Assembly: GCA_013204555.1 (NCBI GenBank)
Contig: JABMNO010000047.1
Location: forward strand, 50,881 to 114,880
Source of the DNA: Chloroflexota bacterium
Lineage (GTDB): Bacteria > Chloroflexota > Dehalococcoidia > Lucifugimonadales > Lucifugimonadaceae
Reading direction: 5' to 3'
DNA length: 64,000 nt
Position numbers and translations under genes: made by a program. The notes under the pieces were generated by a model that was not told the origin of the DNA, made no database searches, and saw only the letters and a list, made by a program, of their open reading frames with translations. Shown here in pieces: positions 24,690 to 32,846 of this stretch (position 1 is the first letter of the stretch; every line of letters starts with the position of its first letter).

Positions 24690-26186
24690 ATGCCAAATCC
24701 GAATAAAACGACATACCAGTCATACATCGGCGGCGAGTGGGTCAACTCATCGTCCGGCGAGACCTACGAAACGTTCAATCCAGCGCACACTTCAAATGTC
24801 GTTGGCACCTTCCAGTCCTGCACGGTGGAAGACGCTGAGGCTGCGATTGCGGCCGGGAAGGTAGCGGGAGTTGGCTGGGCGAGCACACCTGCGCCACAGC
24901 GCGGGGCGGTCCTGCTAAAGGTACTGGGCATCCTGGAGCGGCGGGGCGAGGAGCTTGCACAGGCGATCACAGTCGAAGAGGGCAAGCCGATCATCGACGC
25001 CCGGGGTGAGATCAAACGGGCGATGAACATCATCGAGTACTCGGCCGGTGAAGGTCGCAGGATGTTCGGATACACCACCCCGTCTGAGCTGCCAGACACG
25101 GTCGCATACACAATCAGGCGCCCCATGGGCGTGGTCGCCATCATCACGCCGTGGAACTTTCCTGTCGCCATTCCGGCGTGGAAGATCGCTCCGGCGCTGA
25201 TATGCGGCAATGCCGTTATCTTCAAACCAGCCAGCGCAACGCCGCTCGCCGCAACGCTCCTGACAGAGGTGTTTGAGGAGGCTGGCCTGCCGCCGGGCGT
25301 GCTCAACCTCATCACTGGCTCAGGCTCATCCGTGGGCAATGCGTTGGTGGAGTCGCCGGATATCTCGGCAATCTCATTCACCGGCTCAACGGAGATCGGA
25401 ACTCGTCTCTACGCACGGGGAGCATCACTCCTCAAGAAGGTTCAGGCGGAGATGGGCGGCAAAAACGCGGCGATCATCATGAACGACGCCGATCTTGATA
25501 AAGCCGTAGGTGGAGTTGTGCAGGGCGCATTTGGCTCCACCGGGCAGCGCTGCACTGCCACAAGTCGCGTCATCGTCCAGGATGGCATCTACGGTGACTT
25601 CATGAAAGAGCTTGTCGAACGGACCTCGGCCCTGACTGTTGGGGACGGAATTGACGAGGCCAATGATGTTGCACCTCTGTCGAGTCAGAATCAGCTCGAC
25701 ACCGTCATGGAGTACATCGGATCGGGCACGGAACAGGGTGCTCGGCTCGTGATCGGAGGCCATCGTCTGGAGGATGGCGAGTTCGCTGATGGCTACTACG
25801 TTGAGCCAACGATCTTCGAAGACGTGCCGCTTGACTCCCGTATTGCGCAGGAAGAGATATTTGGCCCGGTGTTGACAGTGTTCAAAGCGAAGGACGTGAA
25901 GGAGGCGGTCGATATCTCCAACAGCGTCGAGTTCGGGCTCTCATCATCGATCTACACGAAAGACCTGACTGTGGCGCACCAGTACATCAACACCGTTGAG
26001 ACCGGCATGGTGCACGTAAACGCGCCAACGCTTGGCGGCGAAGTTCACCTGCCGTTTGGCGGCCTCAAGTCGTCTGGAGTGGGAGCGCGTGAGCAAGGCG
26101 TTGAGATGGTGGACTTCTTCACGGAGCCAATCACGGTGTACATCGACCACGCTGCGGAGGCGAAGGAACGGGCGCGGTTTATTTAG
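24690..26186 (+). CDS. Aldehyde dehydrogenase (NAD(P)-dependent)
   Basis: 498 residues, full length for the family. [19 protein letters not shown] is the cofactor-binding region, [12 protein letters not shown] the Rossmann loop, [14 protein letters not shown] contains the general-base Glu, and [16 protein letters not shown] the catalytic Cys. [10 protein letters not shown] completes the active site. It resembles succinate-semialdehyde/2,5-dioxovalerate (alpha-ketoglutaric semialdehyde) dehydrogenases, though the aldehyde is not determined. The start lies immediately after the sulfatase stop, so it may act on the product of desulfated substrates (inference). Confidence 0.92.
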   Translation: MPNPNKTTYQSYIGGEWVNSSSGETYETFNPAHTSNVVGTFQSCTVEDAEAAIAAGKVAGVGWASTPAPQRGAVLLKVLGILERRGEELAQAITVEEGKPIIDARGEIKRAMNIIEYSAGEGRRMFGYTTPSELPDTVAYTIRRPMGVVAIITPWNFPVAIPAWKIAPALICGNAVIFKPASATPLAATLLTEVFEEAGLPPGVLNLITGSGSSVGNALVESPDISAISFTGSTEIGTRLYARGASLLKKVQAEMGGKNAAIIMNDADLDKAVGGVVQGAFGSTGQRCTATSRVIVQDGIYGDFMKELVERTSALTVGDGIDEANDVAPLSSQNQLDTVMEYIGSGTEQGARLVIGGHRLEDGEFADGYYVEPTIFEDVPLDSRIAQEEIFGPVLTVFKAKDVKEAVDISNSVEFGLSSSIYTKDLTVAHQYINTVETGMVHVNAPTLGGEVHLPFGGLKSSGVGAREQGVEMVDFFTEPITVYIDHAAEAKERARFI

Positions 26187-26315
26187 GGATTGGGTACCGA
26201 ATAGGGACCATCCGAATTTAGTGAACGGAATTCGGAGGTTCTTGGCGTGTATGTCCCGAACTCAGCGCCGCCCTTCTCCGCCGCGTCACATCTCATTTCC
26301 GCGCAAGCACCCCAC

Positions 26316-26371
26316 CGTCTTTCCGGGTTCTCCTGAGGCCCTCGAAGGGCGCAGGCCGGAACCCAGGCATG
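26316..26371. repeat. Family A palindrome with another repeat inserted in its loop
   Basis: The 33-bp element is split after CGTCTTTCCGG by about 22-23 bp (GTTCTCCTGAGGCCCTCGAAGG) and then continues GCGCAGGCCGGAACCCAGGC. The insert matches the CCTGAGGCCCTCGAAGG family seen at 42004 and 12357. Confidence 0.75.
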
Positions 26372-26509
26372 AAGGAATTTTCGTGGGGGCTGTGTCCGAT
26401 TTACAGGCCTGCACCTAGTTCAGACGTTGCCTTCGACGGGTTGGTGGTGCCGAACCCTCCAACCAATAGTGTGCGTGCAGTTACGGGTGGATTCTCAATG
26501 CAAATATGG

Positions 26510-26542
26510 GCGTGCCTGGGTTCCGGCCTGCGCCGGAAAGAC
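26510..26542. repeat. 33-bp palindromic repeat (family A), reverse copy
   Basis: Reverse copy CGTGCCTGGGTTCCGGCC to GCCGGAAAGACG with a hairpin loop of TGC. Confidence 0.85.
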
Positions 26543-26592
26543 GATCTCGGGAGAACCCGGAAATACGATGAGTCCGATTCGCGGGAAGGCGC

Positions 26593-27693
26593 TTAGCCCG
26601 CGCTAACCTCGATCTCCTGGCCCTCTTCCGAGGACTGCCGTATGGCGTCGATTAGCACGTGTAGCTCCACCGCCGTGTCGAAGTCCGGGTAGCTGCTGGC
26701 CTCGCCATTTATGCCCATGCCGAACTGGTCGTACATCTGCCCCACGTTGAACGGCGGCCCCTTCGGCGTCTCTTCGCTCACGGTCGTGTGGCGGGCAGGA
26801 ATGTCGATCACCTCAAGGTCATCGGAACCCTGCGCGCCCTCCAGCTTCACCGAGCCGACGTTCGTGGAGCCAGCAGACGTGGCCTTCAGCGTGCCGTTAC
26901 GACCGAATATCTCCATCGTCAGGCCATTTCCTGCAAACGGGATGTTGGCTACGTGGACTGATGCAACCGCGCCGTTCTCAAGCGTGCCATTGACCAGGAT
27001 GTTGTCCGGTGACGTGACATCCACCATGATGTCGGTATCGACCTCGTGCCACTGCGGAACCTGCGTGGTGAGTTTCGCTGAGACGCGGGTAAAGTCGCCG
27101 GCAACGAAACGCAACGCATCGATGGCGTGGCCAGCTGAAATGGTCAGCGTATTGGCGCCTAGCTCGACCTCTCTCTGCCACGTCCGACCGGAGTCCCGGG
27201 TCAGGACGCCGCCACCGATTTGTCGCAACGAACAGGACAGAATCTCGCCGACGTAGCCCGCGTCGATAAGTTCCTTCATGTGCAAGATGGTTGGATTAGC
27301 GCGGGACTGGAGGCCGACGATAGTCCGCACCCCTTTTGCCCGTGCGAGTTCGGCCAACTCACGCGCTTCCTCGGTCGTGCGGCCCAGCGGCCATTCCGTG
27401 AAGACATGCTTGCCAGCGTTGATCGCATCTTTGGTGATGTCGTAGTGGGCAGGAACTCGCAAGACGACCGCAACGGCGTCGATCTCCGGGTGTTCGAGCA
27501 TCTTGTGATAGTCGTCGAAAGCCAACCTGGCGCCGTATTGTCTGGCGGACTCTTCCGCCGTCTCCATGCGCGTTGTGCAGGCCGCCGTCAATTCAAATCC
27601 TGCCGCCACCGGGACGGCTGGGAGGTGAGCCCGGTGCGCCCACCCAACAGTAGGGCTGGCACCGATGATTCCGAGGCGTATTTTGTCGGGCAT
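26593..27693 (-). CDS. Gfo/Idh/MocA-family oxidoreductase
   Basis: 366 residues. The N-terminal Rossmann fold has RLGIIGASPTVGWAHRAHLPAV, then AACTTRMETAEE. The family motif EWPLGRT (in place of EKPL) follows HVFTEWPL. The C-terminal domain has TISAGHAIDALRFVAGDF, where His and Asp act in catalysis. These enzymes oxidise or reduce sugars and cyclitols with NAD(P), so a sugar or inositol substrate is likely, but which one is unknown. It ends just after repeat-rich DNA and has no obvious operon partner. Confidence 0.88.
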   Translation of the reverse strand: MPDKIRLGIIGASPTVGWAHRAHLPAVPVAAGFELTAACTTRMETAEESARQYGARLAFDDYHKMLEHPEIDAVAVVLRVPAHYDITKDAINAGKHVFTEWPLGRTTEEARELAELARAKGVRTIVGLQSRANPTILHMKELIDAGYVGEILSCSLRQIGGGVLTRDSGRTWQREVELGANTLTISAGHAIDALRFVAGDFTRVSAKLTTQVPQWHEVDTDIMVDVTSPDNILVNGTLENGAVASVHVANIPFAGNGLTMEIFGRNGTLKATSAGSTNVGSVKLEGAQGSDDLEVIDIPARHTTVSEETPKGPPFNVGQMYDQFGMGINGEASSYPDFDTAVELHVLIDAIRQSSEEGQEIEVSAG

Positions 27694-27883
27694 GGTTCAC
27701 CTGCTATCACTCAGTGGAATTCGAATATTGTGTGCGAGGCGTACTGTACCGCCAAACGTGTCATGAACCTAATTTCGATCTGAATTTTGCCGCCGATGTT
27801 GCTACGAGTCCGTCAATCTCCTGATTTGAACGCGATCGCGGTAGTCTCGCTGCGTCTTTCTGAGGCTCCGACGCAGACCAGAT

Positions 27884-29065
27884 CTACAGAAACGCGTCCC
27901 ATTCACGTGGGCTGGACGTGAGCACTTCACAGCCATCTTCTGTAACGACCGTCGTGTCCTCAATGTTGAAGCTTCCGACGCCCTCCAGCCGCATTGTGGG
28001 CTCGACGACGACGATCATCCCGGGCTCCAGCGGCCTGTCGCTACCCGGTACGAGGAATGGCGGCTCGTGGGCGACACGTCCGAGCGAGTGGCCCGCCTGA
28101 GGGGTGAGTGCGTCGTAGCCCTCTTCCTCGAACAGTCTCATCGTGAGCCGGTAGAGATCAGATGGAAGCACGCCGGGGCGTACGGCCTGCCTTAGTTCTG
28201 TGTCCATCCGCAATATCGCGGCGTGAGCTCGTTTCGCCTCATCTCCGGGATCACCGTCCCACGCCAATGACCGACTCTGGTCAGAGACGTATCCGTTCCA
28301 CCACCCGCTGGCGTCGATGCGGAGGATGTTCCCCTTCTCCAACTTTGTGTCCGTGGGCCCAGCGAAGTGGGCGCCTTTTGGTCCAAATCCAACGTCGGTC
28401 CACAAGTGTCGTGAGTCTCGTTTGGCGAATGCCTCGCCCAGGTAGCGTTCAAGGTCCCATTCGGTCATGCCCTCGTAGGCTGCTTCCGCGTAGATGGAAT
28501 TGATCACCTCGCTGGTGATATCGGACGCCTTCCGGATGCGGCTGATCTCCTCGTCGGTCTTGATTATCCGTAGCTCCCACAACACCGGCTCCGCGTCTAC
28601 AAGGGTGGCCATGGGCATGAATTCCCGTAACTCATCCGCGAATTTCATCTCGATGTGCCGCCATTCCACGCCGATTCGGGCGCGGTCGAGTCCCTTTTCG
28701 CGTAGCGCCTGAGCAACGCGGGCGACCGGATTGTCGGCGGTCTCAATCTGGGTAGATGCGCCACCGACGAAGAAGGTCGGGCCCCAGTAGCGGATATCGT
28801 CGATCCAGAGGTTGTAGTTTTCCGGGTACCCGGTCTGTGTGGTTGGGGCGACGTAGAACGGCCCAAGTTTGTGATCCTGTGGGAGCCCAACGAACGAGGC
28901 GGCGTAGTTCTCACCGTCTTCCGTCAGGAAGTTTTCTTTGTCGAACCAGCGCATCCATTCGAAATCGGTCAGATACTCAACGTTGGCCTTCGTTCCGGCG
29001 AGGAGCACGTCGATCTCGCGCTCGTACATGAGGCGTGAGAGCTTGTCGTAGTCAAATAGTTGCAT
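27884..29065 (-). CDS. M24-family peptidase (Xaa-Pro aminopeptidase-like)
   Basis: 393 residues. An N-terminal creatinase-like domain (about 1-165) precedes the pita-bread fold. Metal ligands of M24 are visible: Asp in RIDASGWWNGYVSDQSRS (two Asp), His in TPQAGHSLGRVAHEPP, and Glu in VVVEPTM and NIEDTTVV. It is an aminopeptidase P/prolidase-like enzyme or a creatinase-type amidinohydrolase; the sequence alone does not decide. The start at 29065 gives MQLFDYDKLSRLMYE. Confidence 0.88.
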   Translation of the reverse strand: MQLFDYDKLSRLMYEREIDVLLAGTKANVEYLTDFEWMRWFDKENFLTEDGENYAASFVGLPQDHKLGPFYVAPTTQTGYPENYNLWIDDIRYWGPTFFVGGASTQIETADNPVARVAQALREKGLDRARIGVEWRHIEMKFADELREFMPMATLVDAEPVLWELRIIKTDEEISRIRKASDITSEVINSIYAEAAYEGMTEWDLERYLGEAFAKRDSRHLWTDVGFGPKGAHFAGPTDTKLEKGNILRIDASGWWNGYVSDQSRSLAWDGDPGDEAKRAHAAILRMDTELRQAVRPGVLPSDLYRLTMRLFEEEGYDALTPQAGHSLGRVAHEPPFLVPGSDRPLEPGMIVVVEPTMRLEGVGSFNIEDTTVVTEDGCEVLTSSPREWDAFL

Positions 29066-29178
29066 TTAGTTCACCCCGCCGAGATTCAGAACTCTGTCGT
29101 GATGGAAGTGCCAGCGCCGACCACTGGGATCCGTTCGCTGGCCTCATGATAGGCGCGATTCTTCGCACATGATTTGTA

Positions 29179-29308
29179 ATTCTGAAGATTGCTGAAGAAT
29201 CTCAGCTGAGACCGCAGGCATGCGCGATAAAAAACCCGTCTCGCGACCGACACTGTGATTCTTCGGAGGCCCTCAGAAAGACATCGTTAGCGCGAGAGCT
29301 ACGTCACA
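29179..29308. repeat. 130-bp repeat, copy 1
   Basis: Starts ATTCTGAAGATTGCTGAAGA and includes CTCAGCTGAGACCGCAGGCA and GATTCTTCGGAGGCCCTCAG. It carries arms GAAGAATCTCAG and a later CTGTGATTCTTC (one mismatch). Confidence 0.85.
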
Positions 29309-29370
29309 AATGAGGGGTTCAAAACCCTCGGGCGACTCCCTCGAATCGACCCCTACAAACAAGAATTGCC

Positions 29371-29500
29371 ATTCTGAAGATTGCTGAAGAATCTCAGCTG
29401 AGACCGCAGGCATGCGCGATATCGAACCCGCCTCGCGACCGACACTGAGATTCTTCGGAGGCCCTCAGAAAGACATCGTGAGCGCGAACGCTACGCCATA
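29371..29500. repeat. 130-bp repeat, copy 2
   Basis: Same unit as copy 1 with about ten differences. Here the arms GAAGAATCTCAG (29386-29397) and CTGAGATTCTTC (29445-29456) are perfectly complementary and would give a 12-bp stem around 47 nt. Confidence 0.85.
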
Positions 29501-29624
29501 ATTGATGTGTCTAACATTCTCAAGAAAATACCTCAGGAACACTTCGGAAACGCCAACTGACGTCTCCAGGAACATATGGATGGGATTCCCACCCGTAGAT
29601 CGAAAGCGAGCCCTGCTTGGATTT

Positions 29625-30068
29625 CTAGATCTGTGGTGGATGCTTCATCAATAGGTAGCCCGGGATCTTCGAAATTCCCTTCGGAATATTGGTCCTTTTC
29701 ATTACAGTGACGCTGGGTGAATTCCGATAAGAATCATCGGTCGAAAAGATCACATAACCTTTCGGATCGAACAGGGCCAAAGGGAATCTCGTACCAACCC
29801 CGAAAAACGTGCCTCCACAGTGATAGAGCGCTTGTGAAACCGAAAGACCCTCCGAACGGGCAAGGGATGACCCTCTTATTGGACGCGGGCTAGTTGAGCC
29901 TTTTCTATCATTAGCTGATGGCATAGTTATTTGCTTGGTTGGGGTCGAGTGATTACTGTATTCAAGTCCAGCAATTCTCCGCAGGACAGAATTGGGGGTG
30001 TCTTCAAAGTCTGTTATGTGACTAGCTAGCCACGATTTAACTTCATCATCGATTGAAATAGTAGGCAT
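29625..30068 (-). CDS. Small protein with SeqA-N-like/RHH-type N-terminus, function unknown
   Basis: 147 residues from the ATG at 30068, with GGAGG a few bases upstream; a longer frame has no ribosome site. The first 35 residues (MPTISIDDEVKSWLASHI, then FEDTPNSVLRRIAGL) match the short N-terminal helix-turn element seen in SeqA and in many bacterial restriction-associated and DNA-binding proteins. A polar linker of about 45 residues follows, then a compact C-terminal part with FPLALFDPKGYVIFSTDDSY and IPKGISKIPGYLL. I do not recognise the C-terminal domain. It stands alone next to the 130-bp repeats, and its codon use looks less G+C-rich than that of its neighbours, suggesting transfer. Confidence 0.6.
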   Translation of the reverse strand: MPTISIDDEVKSWLASHITDFEDTPNSVLRRIAGLEYSNHSTPTKQITMPSANDRKGSTSPRPIRGSSLARSEGLSVSQALYHCGGTFFGVGTRFPLALFDPKGYVIFSTDDSYRNSPSVTVMKRTNIPKGISKIPGYLLMKHPPQI

Positions 30069-30382
30069 AATCCCTCCTGCCAAGTTAATTACTGAGAGTG
30101 TATAGTTATTAGCTGTACTGTCAAGCCATTCAGTAACCCATGGCATAGAATGCTGCGCAGAGCGATAACTACTCTCAGAGGTTGAATCTGTTGATACCCG
30201 TCAACGGCCGAATACGCACCCGGGCTCGATAGCCCTCGGCCGGTAGTCCAGAGTCACCAGGTGGGGCCACATTTGTGGTATCCACCGATTGTTGTTGACC
30301 CCCAAAAGCTGAATTCTCCGGTCGGAGCTAACGACTGTCCTCAATGTCGTTTGTCCGATTTCATTTCAATCTGGAGAGTTCA
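30069..30382. other. Divergent intergenic region, nothing recognised
   Basis: About 310 bp between the divergent RHH-like gene and the rRNA methyltransferase gene. Relatively A+T-rich at the left. No repeat or leader peptide that would explain inducible Erm expression was found. Confidence 0.45.
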
Positions 30383-31264
30383 ATGTCCCGTCATACCCGA
30401 CCCCGTTCAACGCGCTCCCGTACTCGCACTACTCAATCCAGGCACACTCCTCGCTCAGAGCGCATGGCTCGTTCAGAGCGGACATTGGGCGGAGGTGGGC
30501 CTCATCCGGGCTACGATCAGCACTTCCTGACCAGGGAGTCGACCGCCCGAATGCTCACAGAACTCGCCGGTATTGAAGGTACCGATCTCGTTTACGAGTT
30601 CGGCGCCGGGGAGGGCATGATCACGCGCCACCTTGTGCAGCACGCGAGGCGAGTCGTGGCATACGAGCTCGATAGCGATCTGGCGAGCGACCTTCAGAAG
30701 ATCGCCAGATGGATTCCGTCACTCGAAATTATCCAGGAGGACTGTCGTCGGCTCGACAGGTTCGATCCGGGTTCAATACTGGTCGCCAATCTGCCGTTTG
30801 GCATTACGTCAGACATTGCACGCAAGATAACAGTCCCCGGAAAGTCGCCACGCAAGTCGGTCGTGATCGTGCAGAAAGAAGCTGCACTCAAGTTCGCTGG
30901 ACGGCCAGATCAGACGCGTTTTTCGTTGCTCGCATACCCGTGGTTCAGCATCAAAGTGTTGCAGGACCTTTACGCTCACGAGTTCAGTCCGCCGCCGGGC
31001 GTCGTCTGTTCAGTCATGGTCATAACCCAACGAGCGGAGCCATTGATTACAAAAAACGAGTCGCGAAACTACGGAACATTCGTAAAACAGGTACATTCCG
31101 ATGGTAGAGCCGACATACGAAACTCTCTGAAAGTGGTCTGGTCGCGGCAACAGATCATCCGAACGCTGAGTGAACTCGGAATCGACCCCACTATGCGCGC
31201 ATCAGACCTTCCGCCTACGCACTGGATCTCATTGTTCAGGCGTGGTCACAATAGTCCTCATTGA
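30383..31264 (+). CDS. rRNA adenine N6-methyltransferase family protein (Erm-like)
   Basis: 293 residues from the ATG at 30383 with GGAGAG upstream. After an Arg/Ser-rich N-terminal tail (about 40 residues, as in actinobacterial Erm proteins) comes QHFL, then the SAM motif EFGAGEGMITRHL (72-84), DCRRLDRF and NLPFGI (136-141), which is the N-x-P-F/Y catalytic motif of KsgA/Erm enzymes. Methylation of 23S A2058 by Erm gives macrolide-lincosamide-streptogramin resistance; KsgA methylates 16S rRNA. The basic tail and QHFL favour Erm. Resistance itself is inference. Confidence 0.8.
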   Translation: MSRHTRPRSTRSRTRTTQSRHTPRSERMARSERTLGGGGPHPGYDQHFLTRESTARMLTELAGIEGTDLVYEFGAGEGMITRHLVQHARRVVAYELDSDLASDLQKIARWIPSLEIIQEDCRRLDRFDPGSILVANLPFGITSDIARKITVPGKSPRKSVVIVQKEAALKFAGRPDQTRFSLLAYPWFSIKVLQDLYAHEFSPPPGVVCSVMVITQRAEPLITKNESRNYGTFVKQVHSDGRADIRNSLKVVWSRQQIIRTLSELGIDPTMRASDLPPTHWISLFRRGHNSPH

Positions 31265-31271
31265 GAGCCAT

Positions 31272-31886
31272 TTGCTATTCACCCGCTTACTGTCCAGATC
31301 GCACTCCAAACTGTTGATGGTTGCGAATGTGGTCATCGCCGCCATTTTCGTGGCTTGCGGCTCCGGCGAGACTGCGGCAACTCCGGTGGCTGATGTGTCG
31401 ACTCCGGGGTCGACGCATCTTGTCACCTGTGTCCTCTCAGGGCCATCGAGCGAATTCCCTGTGCGTGCCGTTCCCGGCCTTGACGTGATTCCCACCGCGC
31501 TCGATGGAGTGAACACGTCCGTGTGTACTTTTCCGGAAGTGATCGTGGCAGTAACGGTTACGCTGTTCCACGTTGAAGGGCCACTCGCCGGATTCAAAGC
31601 AATTTCCGAATCCACAGCCGTGGAGGCGAATTTTGAGATCGAGTTCCCGATTTCTCCACAGGGCGAGCAGGAAATTATTAGCTCGCTGTTACCACTTGGT
31701 CGGTACGTCCGGAAGATGGAGGGGGTGACCGGATCAGGTGAACTGATAGAGATTCAGACGGGTCTGTACCAGGTTGCTACCGAGGTTTTCCTTGTGGACG
31801 CGCCGAATGCCACTACTTTTAGTCGAACCGGCGGTCATACTGGGAGCCGAATCTTCAACGAACGTTCACCAGGGAAAAATGGCTGA
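31272..31886 (+). CDS. Putative lipoprotein, function unknown
   Basis: 204 residues from a TTG at 31272 (GAGAG just upstream); the frame is open further back, overlapping the Erm gene, so a GTG at 31242 is possible. A basic stretch (RLLSRSHSK) is followed by a hydrophobic run and a cysteine (IFVACGSGE), then a Thr/Pro-rich spacer. The mature domain has two cysteines (VTCVLS and SVCTFP) and no recognised fold. Its stop overlaps the mutarotase start by 8 bp. Confidence 0.6.
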   Translation: MLFTRLLSRSHSKLLMVANVVIAAIFVACGSGETAATPVADVSTPGSTHLVTCVLSGPSSEFPVRAVPGLDVIPTALDGVNTSVCTFPEVIVAVTVTLFHVEGPLAGFKAISESTAVEANFEIEFPISPQGEQEIISSLLPLGRYVRKMEGVTGSGELIEIQTGLYQVATEVFLVDAPNATTFSRTGGHTGSRIFNERSPGKNG

Positions 31887-32766
31887 TCTACTGACAATCG
31901 AGAACGAGTACGGCAGCGCCGTATTCGCACCTGCAGCGGGAGCAGGGTTGCGTTCACTGAAGGCTGGGCACGGCTCTGACGCGATTCAACTCCTGACGGG
32001 CGGTGACGCCGACTATGATGCATCCCAGCACCCATCATCTGGGGGCTGTTTCATCATGGCACCCTGGCCTAACCGGATTCGAGATGGGGTATTTGAGCAC
32101 GATGGGCGTAGCTACTTCATGCCGGAGAACGCGCCACCTCATGCGATTCACGGCACGGTCAATAGTCTGCCGTTCACAGTCGATGAACAGACCTCCACAA
32201 CGGTGACTATGCGATCAACCCTTGGTGAGGATTGGCCGTTCGATGGCTCAATCACGGTGCTGGCAGAGTTGGAAGGTGCATCGCTGGTTCAGCAGATCAC
32301 AATCGCCTCAGATGGGGAGTCGTTTCCGGCCGGCTTTGGCTGGCATCCCTGGTTCAGGCGCAACCTTGGACGCGGTGATGTGTCCATTGCCGCTCCGGTG
32401 ATTGATCGGTGGATTCTGGATGACCAGATGACCCCAACTGGCGAACGCGTTCCACCACAGAATGAGTTCGATATCCGTGAACGTCGGATCCCCGATATAG
32501 GCTCGCTGGACGACTGTTTCCGAATCGAGCCGGGTGAAACGACCACGCTCGAGTGGTCCGAGGTTTCACTACAGATTCAATCGTCGCTAAACGTTGCACA
32601 TTTGCAGGTCTACACACCGTCTGGCTCAATCTGCGTCGAGCCGCAGACCGCTGCCGTAAACGCCTTCCAGCTTGCGGCGCGCGGCATGGAGGGGACAGGT
32701 TCTGAAGTCGTTTCACCCGAACATCCGCTCGTTGGTTCCACGCGCTGGACGTGGAACACAAGATAA
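31879..32766 (+). CDS. Aldose 1-epimerase (mutarotase) family protein
   Basis: 295 residues from the ATG at 31879 (AGGGAAAA upstream). Family blocks: IMAPWPNRIRDGVF, HAIHGTVNSLPFTV (the His and loop of the active site), FGWHPWFRR (second His), DDCFR and a closing VEPQTAAVNAFQL with the catalytic Glu. It interconverts alpha and beta anomers of an aldose, or acts on a related hexose-6-phosphate or glycoside. No sugar operon is visible, so the substrate is open. It overlaps the lipoprotein stop by 8 bp. Confidence 0.85.
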   Translation: MADLLTIENEYGSAVFAPAAGAGLRSLKAGHGSDAIQLLTGGDADYDASQHPSSGGCFIMAPWPNRIRDGVFEHDGRSYFMPENAPPHAIHGTVNSLPFTVDEQTSTTVTMRSTLGEDWPFDGSITVLAELEGASLVQQITIASDGESFPAGFGWHPWFRRNLGRGDVSIAAPVIDRWILDDQMTPTGERVPPQNEFDIRERRIPDIGSLDDCFRIEPGETTTLEWSEVSLQIQSSLNVAHLQVYTPSGSICVEPQTAAVNAFQLAARGMEGTGSEVVSPEHPLVGSTRWTWNTR

Positions 32767-32846
32767 GATCGGCCAGCGATAATATCCGGCGGTCTTCTCT
32801 TCAATGAATTTGCAATCAACTGGCCGCTTTCCCGGGAGTAAAAACC

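Larger units (their letters stand above)
26187..26592. other. Intergenic region with family A repeats, one of them interrupted
   Basis: No gene supported. It holds the interrupted copy at 26316-26371 and an intact reverse copy at 26510-26542, which face each other as an inverted pair about 140 bp apart, like the pair that brackets the GIY-YIG gene but with no gene between them. Confidence 0.65.
29066..29624. other. Intergenic region dominated by a 130-bp direct repeat
   Basis: No gene supported in 560 bp. It contains two near-identical copies of a 130-bp unit, 192 bp apart, described separately, with unrelated spacer sequence between them. Confidence 0.6.
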
